From NCBI GenBank assembly GCA_009829735.1, contig CM020620.1, positions 21,736,020 through 21,800,019 on the forward strand: a DNA stretch of 64,000 nucleotides, written 5' to 3'. Shown piece by piece: positions 53,131 through 64,000 of the stretch (its first letter is position 1; each line of letters begins with the position of its first letter). The stretch is from Pyropia yezoensis. Lineage: Eukaryota > Rhodophyta > Bangiophyceae > Bangiales > Bangiaceae. The notes under the pieces were generated by a model. It was not told where the DNA came from. It saw only the letters and a program-made list of their open reading frames with translations, and searched no databases. The position numbers were made by a program, and so were the translations under genes.

Positions 53131-54246
53131 TGAGAGTAGCTCATGTACAGTAGAGGGCAAGGTGAATCCGGGGACTTTCAGGGTTGGCTCGGCGCTTGCC
53201 TGCTTTGTGGCGTCACCCCAGACACCACAAAACGCGTACTTCTCGCGATTGGTGCGCAAATCGCACGCCTGCCAAACGGACGGTCCGGTGAAATGGTGTG
53301 ATTCAGCACATCTGATTGGCTCGGCCCAAACTCGGAAACTTTCTGCGGACATGGAATCGCTCAGTTTGGTGCGCACAATGCTGGGTGGCAACTGCTTTCA
53401 TGGCCGGTTCGCACGCAGGTGTCCTCGCGCCTGGCGACCTCCCACCCACCGTCGGCGTGACCGGGTCAGCGCCGCGCGGATGCACCGTGGGTGCTCATGC
53501 ACCGTGGTCAGCGCCCCCGCCAAACGCTTTTTGGTATGCTTTTGCCGTCAGCCTGGTTGCTGTCGTCGTCGAAGGTCCTCCTGGACGCTACGTGTACCGT
53601 CCTTCGGCGTTTGCTGCCCTGACAACTACGTCCCTACCGGGGGCTTCATCCCCAGTCTTCATCCCCAGTCTCCACGCGTGAAGCACTGTTCCTGTCTGTC
53701 GCCCTCTCGGGTGACCACGACAAGCTACCTACGCATGGAGGGCCGGCGACCACAAGCGACACTGTCGCTTCCGTTGGCACATTTTGGGGCGGCTACAAGA
53801 AGCCGACTCGCGCAAAGTGGGTCGCCGACGCAAGCGGTGCTGGTGCTTCCGTGGGCCATTTTGGGCGGCCACGACACACCATCCAGGTGCAACGAAGACC
53901 GCAAGCGGTGCTGCCTTGTGCGTGCCGCACGGTAGGGCGAAGGGTTCTGGATGGGCGGGTTGGGGAGAGGACACGGCGTTGGGAGGGAGACAGGACACGT
54001 CCGTTGCAGCTGTCTGGCGAGTGGGGCGGGGTGGGGTGGGGCGGAGAAGGTGGTGATGCGCCAAGCGTCAGTGTGTAAGAGTTCATAAGCGACTGTGTTG
54101 ATGTCACATGTTCCTTCCACTCACCCGCTCCCCTTCCATCATCCGTTATGTATCGACGGCCACCCTGCCACCACAGACACCTTTTTTTCTTTGTTTACAT
54201 CCTCCCCTTCCCTCGGTGAACCCTCCTTCCCATTCTTTCTTTCACC
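53131..54246. other. Intergenic, no gene supported
   Basis: Mixed sequence with a loosely repeated CAAGCG..GTGCT / CATTTTGGG..GGCCACGAC segment (53745-53925). The last ~120 bases are pyrimidine-rich and look like a leader of the next ORF. Confidence 0.45.
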
Positions 54247-55917
54247 ATGTCCGACTCCGGTGGCCGTGGTCCGGGCGCAGAGGACACGGATGGCCGCGGT
54301 GAGCCACTCTCGACGCCCGTGCAGCAGGGCGCCCCCGCTGCTCGAGGGCCTGTGCTAGGCCGGGGCCCGCCTCCAGTTCCTGGGTTTGCAGGGGAGGTAG
54401 CGCTGGCACCCGCGTGGAGCTGCCCTCCTCGGAGGGTGGCTAGCGCCTGGGAGCAGCCAAGAGACGACCCGCTCCATCGTGTCAACACCCACTACGTGCC
54501 GGGCCACACTCCGAGTACGGAGTCGACCGGCAGCCTCATGCGCGGCGCGTCTAGAGGGGCTGTCGCTGCAGCGTCTGCCGTTCCCCCTGCGCCCCCGCCC
54601 CCTCCGTCGCCGCCACCACGCTCTTTGTTCCCCCCAGCTCCGCGGCCGCCCGCGCACCCTTTGCAGGGGAGTGCCCACGCGACGGGTGAGCCATCCGTGG
54701 GTTCGCCGTCCGACTCGACGGGAGGTGGTCTTGCAGTCAGTGGCGGGACGTTGTCGTCGCCGAGTCCCTTGGAGGAAGAGGTTGCCTATGGGCGAGAGCA
54801 AGCTGTCGGTCACGGATCGTCTTCTCTACCTCCCGGCTCACGCGGTCGCGGTCGCGGAATTCGTGGGGGCCGTGGGGGTCGTGGAGGTCGTGGAGGTCGT
54901 GGAGGTCGTGGTGGCGGCGTGGGCTTTCCGCTGATCATCGCGCCCCCTCCATCGGACACCCCGACCCCGAATGTTTCTCCCTCTTCTCCCGCGTCGGCTT
55001 CCGTGCGACGGGTATCGAGTGCCGGGGCGTCTCCGGCAGGGGCTCTTGTAGCTCCGTCTGGAAGGCGCCCACGGGCCTCCCGCTCCCCATCCCCGAAGCG
55101 GAGGGCTGGGGACGTGTCTGTTGCGGCAGCAATGACTGCTGCGGGCGCCACTGCCCTGGACGGCGCCTCACCAACCCCCAACGCAGAGGGGACCGACCTG
55201 ACATCGCTCTTTCGTGCCATTACTGCGGCTGTCAAGGCTATGGATGGCAAGATTGTGAGGCTCCAGGGTGCCGTAGACCATCTGACCAGCCTGGTCACGA
55301 CGAACGCGGGCCAGGCCGTCGGCCTGGCTGCTCGCATGCAGGCCACGGCAAGTGCGCAGGCAAGCACTGCGTCGACTCTGGTGGAGTTTCGGGAGCGGGT
55401 GTCTGAGGCGCTAGCGGTGGTCGCGTCGGGGGCTCCTACCGGGGCCGTGAGTACCAACTGCGGAGAGTCGCCTGACGGTGGCGGAGATGGGGCGGCGCAG
55501 GAAGTTAGGATGGCTGCCCCAGTTGGGGCGGTGCCGGCCGGTGGGATTGTGGCACCAGTTGGGGCGGTGCCGGCCGGTGGCATTGTGGTATCGACGGTCA
55601 GAGGTGGGGTATTGACGTCTGGCGGGATGTCGGTGGCGGCTGGTGGGGCACGGGCCGCGGGCCTGATGTCTGTGGCGGCCGGTAGGGCGCCGGAAGCAGG
55701 TGCGGCACGGGCAGCGGGCCTGATGCCTGTGGCGGCCGGTGGGGCGCCGGCCATGGAGTGGGCTCTGTCGACTGACCGTGTGCATGGTGCTGGGGAGAGG
55801 CCTGCGGCCAATGTGCCTACGCAGCCTTCGCCGCTGCACTCTGACGGTCTGTGGGCGCCTGCTCCGGGTGGGATGCCGAGCGCCGGTGCGCCTACCCCTG
55901 GTGATGGGAGTGTCTGA
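54247..55917 (+). CDS. RGG-box, coiled-coil protein of unknown function (possibly gag/ORF1-like)
   Basis: 556 residues, ATG 54247 (MSDSGGRGPG) directly after a T/C-rich leader. Pro/Ala/Ser-rich N-terminal third; an RGG box at about residues 198-220 (RGRGIRGGRGGRGG); a basic Ser-Pro stretch (RASRSPSPKRRAGD); a predicted amphipathic helix of ~80 residues (SLFRAITAAVKAMDGKIVRL to VSEALAVVA) that could trimerise; and a C-terminus of short Gly/Ala repeats, including APVGAVPAGGIV twice. RGG plus coiled coil is the plan of some retroelement nucleic-acid chaperones, but also of host RNA-binding proteins. No reverse transcriptase follows. The frame is long and compositionally protein-like, yet expression is unproven. 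Confidence 0.5.
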   Translation: MSDSGGRGPGAEDTDGRGEPLSTPVQQGAPAARGPVLGRGPPPVPGFAGEVALAPAWSCPPRRVASAWEQPRDDPLHRVNTHYVPGHTPSTESTGSLMRGASRGAVAAASAVPPAPPPPPSPPPRSLFPPAPRPPAHPLQGSAHATGEPSVGSPSDSTGGGLAVSGGTLSSPSPLEEEVAYGREQAVGHGSSSLPPGSRGRGRGIRGGRGGRGGRGGRGGRGGGVGFPLIIAPPPSDTPTPNVSPSSPASASVRRVSSAGASPAGALVAPSGRRPRASRSPSPKRRAGDVSVAAAMTAAGATALDGASPTPNAEGTDLTSLFRAITAAVKAMDGKIVRLQGAVDHLTSLVTTNAGQAVGLAARMQATASAQASTASTLVEFRERVSEALAVVASGAPTGAVSTNCGESPDGGGDGAAQEVRMAAPVGAVPAGGIVAPVGAVPAGGIVVSTVRGGVLTSGGMSVAAGGARAAGLMSVAAGRAPEAGAARAAGLMPVAAGGAPAMEWALSTDRVHGAGERPAANVPTQPSPLHSDGLWAPAPGGMPSAGAPTPGDGSV

Positions 55918-56473
55918 ATGGGTGGTGCTTGGGCTTTTGGTGTTTCTTGGATGTCGGGGATGATAGGAGGGGTGGTAGAGTGTGTAGCATGGGAGGTGGC
56001 GGGGGTGGTTGTGCTGTTGTTTTAGCAGTGGTAGTTGTGTCCTGCGGACGCACCCTCGAGATAGCGCGGCGACGGGATGACCCCCTCCATGCCATGCAGC
56101 GGGTCGGCGCCGACGTGGCCAGGGGCTGGGCCCGGTGGCTCGCGGCCGCTGTCGCCACCCCCACCCAGCGCAACAAGGCTGTCATCGGCGACGGGCGGGC
56201 GACGACGACGGCGACGCGCCGCAGCGAGGCGGTAACTGGTCGCGGCGGCGGTCTCGGCGTCGTGGGTGGCGGCGTGTGCGGTGGCGGGTGTGGGGCACCT
56301 GTTGGCAGCATGGGCGGCGGACGGGCGGCCTTCGGGGCGCGCTTCGTGGGGGGGGGTGTGGGGGTGTGCGTGCTAGGTGGGGGGGGATGCCCGCGCTGTC
56401 GTCGCCACTTGTTTGTGTGAGCGAAAGCAGAGTGGCGTCTTATTCTCCATGGAAGCCTTGTGGTGGGTGTGAG

Positions 56474-56512
<39 letters not shown>

Positions 56513-57025
56513 GGTCGGGGGGGGGGACGGCCGCCCCTTCGTCGCCGCTTGCTGGTGTGAATGGAAACAGACTGGCGTGTTCTTTTCCAAGGAATTCTTG
56601 GCGCATGAGAGGCGCATGGAGCCATGCGTCCCCCGCCGCCGCACAAATGAGCGCCAGGACGAGGGGCGGCAGCCCCGGGTCCCGCGGGAGGGTGTCGCCC
56701 ACAACGCGTCTACCTGGGTGCCGGAGAGCACGCGGAGGTTGCGGCGGCCAGGGCGGGGCTGTGGGCGGCGAGCCAGGGGACCCAGTCTCACGCCACGCCC
56801 CCGCTGGGGACGAGTCTACCTCACGGGGGTGACTAGCGCCCCCCCCCCCGCCCCCGGCCCACGGCCGTGCGGGGTGGCCAAGTCGCTCGTCGGGGGGGGA
56901 GGTGCGGGTGCCACGCGCGGGTCAGCAGGCCCCCGCCCCCGCGGCCGGAGGGGGGAGGTCCGGGTCGTCCGCCGGCTCTGTAGGGGAGAGTGTAGGGGAC
57001 GGTTCTCCCATGCGGTCGTGACTAG

Positions 57026-57058
<33 letters not shown>

Positions 57059-57385
57059 CCGCAGGGGGTGGTGGTTCCCTCGCGTGGGACCCACCTCCTC
57101 AAAGGGCCCAGTGGCTGGTTCGTATCATCATCATCGCGCCTTGCATGCGCTGCGGCCGCCTTCCACAGGGTCATTCGGGTGGTGACGGCGCCCGCGGACC
57201 CGCGACCCGCCGGAGACGAGCGTGCCCAAATCGCCTTGCTGCCGCTTGGCTTGCCGAGTGTCTGACAGTCAGACCGACTCCCTCGCTGATGTCTGTTGAC
57301 AGTCAATGGGCTGAACGGCGTTGCAAACGTTGCAACGCAATCTTTCCAGGGAAAGGAGGACATCTCTCGACGACTCGTCGCACCA
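55918..57385. other. Intergenic with long homopolymer runs
   Basis: A pure G-run of 36 (56475-56510), further G-runs, and a C-run of about 31 (57026-57056). Frames here are artefacts. No gene seen. Confidence 0.6.
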
Positions 57386-57463
57386 ATTTCCACTACCGAC
57401 AATCGACCCTCGGCGCGCCTGTGCATTTCCACTACCGACAATCGACCCTCGGCGCGCCTGTGC
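57386..57463 (+). repeat. 39-bp perfect tandem duplicate
   Basis: A unit starting ATTTCCACTACCGACAATCG occurs twice head to tail (57386-57424, 57425-57463). Confidence 0.95.
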
Positions 57464-57531
57464 TCTGCGCGCTTTTTACTTGCACTCATGCTGCTACCGC
57501 TGGGTATAGGGCGGTGCGTGCGTGGGGAGAG

Positions 57532-59456
57532 GCAGGCTAGAGGTGGCCCTCAACTGGCGACGCTCTGTGCGGGGACCGGTTGCCCCTCGTCTGCCTCTTC
57601 CCGCCCGGCCACCGCTCTTGCCCTCTCCTTCCCCCCGTCTCCCACCCGCCTCCTTCGCCTCTCCTCCCTCCACACTGTCCCCCCCCCCCCCTTTCCCAGG
57701 CCGGTGAAGCGCGCCCCCATCGTCGTCCACGCGCCCGCTCCTGTTGCCCCGTGCCGGCCGAGGTAAGAAGAGTGGGGGGGGGGGGAGGAGGCGGCGGGGG
57801 GGGGGGGGGGGTTGAGGAGGTGGTGGGGGAGGGTGGGAAGGTGGGTCTAGGGTGGTGCGTGCGTGCGTGGGGAGAGGCAGGCTAGAGGTGGCCTTCAACC
57901 GGTGGCGCCCTGTGCGTAGCCCGGTTGCCCCTCGTCTGCCTCTTCCCGCCCGGCCACCGCTCTTGCCCTCTCCTTCCCCCCGTCTCCCACCCGCCTCCTT
58001 CGCCTCTCCTCCCTCCACACTGTCCCCCCCCCCCCCTTTCCCAGGCCGGTGAAGCGCGCCCCCATCGTCGTCCACGCGCCCGCTCCTGTTGCCCCGTCCC
58101 GGCCGAGGTAAGAAGAGTGGGGGGGGGGGAGGAGGCGGCGGGGGGGGGGGGGGGGTTGAGGAGGTGGTGGGGGAGGGTGGGAAGGTGCGTCTAGGGTGGT
58201 GCGTGCGTGCGTGGGGAGAGGCAGGCTAGAGGTGGCCTTCAACCGGTGGCGCCCTGTGCGTAGCCCGGTTGCCCCTCGTCTGCCTCTTCCCGCCCGGCCA
58301 CCGCTCTTGCCCTCTCCTTCCCCCCGTCTCCCACCCGCCTCCTTCGCCTCTCCTCCCTCCACGCTGTCCCCCCCCCCCCTTTTCCAGGCCGGTGAAGCGC
58401 GCCCCCATCGTCGTCCACGCGCCCGCTCCTGTTGCCCCGTGCCGGCCGAGGTAAGAAGAGTGGGGGGGGGGGAGGAGGCGGCGGGGGGGGGGGGGGGGTT
58501 GAGGAGGGGGTGGGGGAGGGTGGGAAGGTGGGTCTAGGGTGGTGCGTGCGTGCGTGGGGAGAGGCAGGCTAGAGGTGGCCTTCAACCGGTGGCGCCCTTT
58601 GCGTAGCCCGGTTGCCCCTCGTCTGCCTCTTCCCGCCCGGCCACCGCTCTTGCCCTCTCCTTCCCCCCGTCTCCCACCCGCCTCCTTCGCCTCTCCTCCC
58701 TCCACACTGTCCCCCCCCCCCCCTTTTCCAGGCCGGTGAAGCGCGCCCCCATCGTCGTCCACGCGCCCGCTCCTGTTGCCCCGTGCCGGCCGAGGTAAGA
58801 AGAGTGGGGGGGGGGGGAGGAGGCGGCGGGGGGGGGGGGGGGGTTGAGGAGGTGGTGGGGGAGGGTGGGAAGGTGCGTCTAGGGTGGTGCGTGCGTGCGT
58901 GGGGAGAGGCAGGCTAGAGGTGGCCTTCAACCGGTGGCGCCCTGTGCGTAGCCCGGTTGCCCCTCGTCTGCCTCTTCCCGCCCGGCCACCGCTCTTGCCC
59001 TCTCCTTCCCCCCGTCTCCCACCCGCCTCCTTCGCCTCTCCTCCCTCCACACTGTCCCCCCCCCCCCCTTTCCCAGGCCGGTGAAGCGCGCCCCCATCGT
59101 CGTCCACGCGCCCGCTCCTGTTGCCCCGTCCCGGCCGAGGTAAGAAGAGTCGGGGGGGGGGGAGGAGGCGGCGGGGGGGGGGGGGGGGTTGAGGAGGTGG
59201 TGGGGGAGGGTGGGAAGGTGGGTATAGGGTGGTGCGTGCGTGCGTGGGGAGAGGCAGGCTAGAGGTGGCCTTCAACCGGTGGCGCCCTGCGCGTAGCCCG
59301 GTTGCCCCTCGTCTGCCTCTTTCCGCCCGGCCACCGCTCTTGCCCTCTCCTTCCCCCCCTCTCCCGCCCGGGTTCTGCGCCTCTCCTCCCTCCACGCTGT
59401 CCCCCCCCCCCCCTTTCCCAGGCCGGTGAAGCGCGCCCCCATCGTCGTCCACGCGC
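57532..59456 (+). repeat. Tandem array, unit ~345 bp, with exon-like segment in each unit
   Basis: GCAGGCTAGAGGTGG recurs at 57532, 57877, 58221, 58564, 58909 and 59254 (steps 345, 344, 343, 345, 345). Each unit has, in order, a GC-rich conserved block, a C-run ending TTTCCCAG or TTTTCCAG, a 63-base segment (GCCGGTGAAGCG to CGGCCGAG), GTAAGAAGAG and G-runs. The 63-base segments are at 57700-57762, 58045-58107, 58388-58450, 58732-58794 and 59077-59139; a sixth begins at 59422 and loses homology at about 59456. Units differ mainly in the length of the C- and G-runs. Copies outside the array: 41318-41432 and 63663-63900. Confidence 0.95.
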
Positions 59457-59733
59457 CGCTCACCTGGACGAAGGTGATGCGCCCCGTCGTGTACTGCCTG
59501 CGGGTGCGAGCAGGGCTGTTGCATCATTGCCTACGTGAACGACTTGACGGCGCGCCGCCCGCCTTGCTGGGCCGACCGGCCACCGAGGCCCAGGCCTCGT
59601 GCCCTAGTTGTTCCTTGAGGACCCCTCTCGTTGCTGTGGTCTGCTGGAAGCACCTTCGCGCAACCGGTGAGCCCGCTGCCGTTGACACTGATGCTGCGGC
59701 TCCAGTGGCCGGCTTGCGGCACGCAGAGTCACG
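59457..59733. other. Spacer between the array and the CDC48 remnant
   Basis: Non-repetitive, moderately GC-rich; nothing recognised. Confidence 0.4.
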
Positions 59734-63600
<3,867 letters not shown>

Positions 63601-63662
63601 ATGAAGAGTGCCCGCCCCATCGCCGTGCACGCGCCCGCCCCTGTTGCCCCGTCCCGGCCGAG
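63601..63662 (+). CDS. Putative first coding exon related to the tandem-array exon
   Basis: ATG 63601 opens MKSARPIAVHAPAPVAP and the exon ends CGGCCGAG just before GTAAGAAG, a consensus 5' splice site. The protein is close to the array exon read in the matching frame (VKRAPIVVHAPAPVAP). The array copies have GTG where this copy has ATG. The exon ends in phase 2, so the rest of the protein would lie beyond the next 3' splice site, past the window or within 63900-64000. Confidence 0.4.
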
Positions 63663-63673
63663 GTAAGAAGAGT

Positions 63674-63712
<39 letters not shown>

Positions 63713-63900
63713 GAGGAGGTGGTGGGAGAGGGTGGGAAGGTGGGTATAGGGTGGTGCGTGCGTGCGTGGGGAGAGGCAGGCTAGAGGTGGCCTTCAACCG
63801 GTGGCGCCCTGTGCGGGGACCGGTTGCCCCTCGCCTGCCTCTTCCCGCCCGCCCACCGCTCTTGCCCACTCCTTCCCCCCCTCTCCCACCTGGATCCTCC
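63663..63900 (+). repeat. Partial satellite unit following the putative exon
   Basis: GTAAGAAGAG, a G-run of about 35 (63674-63710), then GCAGGCTAGAGGTGG (63776) and ~110 further bases of unit sequence up to CCACCTGGATCC, where homology ends. Confidence 0.85.
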
Positions 63901-64000
63901 GCCTGGTGTGCCGTCCTCGGCGGCCGTGGCGGAAATGCGGCCGGCCCAAGGAGCGGGGAGCGGCTGCGTTGGCGGCCGCACCGGTGGGTGTGCTGGCCTT
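63901..64000. other. Window end, nothing recognised
   Basis: GC-rich unique sequence. If 63601-63662 is a first exon, its second exon could begin here. Confidence 0.3.

Noticed and set aside
57522..59463. CRISPR-like reading of the tandem array
   Set aside because: Units are ~345 bp with homopolymer variation and no spacer/repeat alternation; this is a satellite.

Overview
The window is nuclear DNA of a very GC-rich eukaryote. The signs are a histone H3-type gene, a CDC48/p97 remnant, chromodomain-bearing LTR retrotransposons, a DIRS-type remnant, GT-AG splice-like junctions, and long homopolymer and GGC-type simple repeats. The intron-poor, high-GC, transposon-packed texture would fit an alga (a bangiophyte red alga is my guess), but nothing here proves the taxon. 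A 500-base run of N (50781-51280) is an assembly gap.

Left third (1-25163): a three-level nest of Ty3/gypsy chromoviruses. The oldest is a minus-strand family A element. Its 5' LTR is near 25163, and gag, protease and the start of RT run down to 21126. The rest of RT, RNase H, integrase and chromodomain resume at 3139 and run off the left edge. It was split at the RT motif A codons by a plus-strand family B element, B1 (3140-21125), with 469-bp LTRs at both ends and a perfect GTAAA target duplication. B1 was in turn split by a second family A element, A2 (10119-18740, LTRs 363/364 bp, duplication CTGAG/CTGGG). In both families a long antisense ORF (aORF) lies between the end of pol and the 3' LTR. 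A2 landed inside the aORF of B1. A second family B copy, B2, lies on the minus strand at 41433-50780 and carries an uninterrupted aORF (42236-44179).

Middle (25164-41432): host-like, GC-rich DNA. It holds a head-to-head pair of related, probably secreted, alanine-rich proteins (26467-27489 minus, 29953-30795 plus). Next is a 1000-codon minus-strand gene (31630-34629) whose D/D/E, C-x2-C and H-x4-H pattern matches the catalytic core of RAG1/Transib-type transposases, broken by one amber codon. Next come an unrecognised broken ORF and a short divergent histone H3 (38517-38894). The rest is low-complexity sequence and a decayed minisatellite.

Right third (51281-64000): a truncated DIRS-like fragment (pol C-terminus plus tyrosine recombinase N-terminus), a short telomere-like tract, a duplicated 140-bp block, a 556-aa RGG-box/coiled-coil ORF, a ~345-bp tandem array whose unit carries a 63-nt exon-like segment between consensus splice sites, a CDC48 pseudogene with a large internal deletion, and long low-complexity stretches. 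A related exon that begins with ATG occurs at 63601.

The retroelements work as self-contained units: LTR promoter, primer-binding site, gag, then pol entered through an ATGA stop-start overlap, chromodomain-tailed integrase, antisense ORF, polypurine tract and LTR. All visible copies carry frameshifts or nonsense codons, so none looks autonomous as it stands. The least expected features are the antisense ORFs in two families, the very dense perfect palindromes in both families, the RAG1-like transposase and the tandem exon array.
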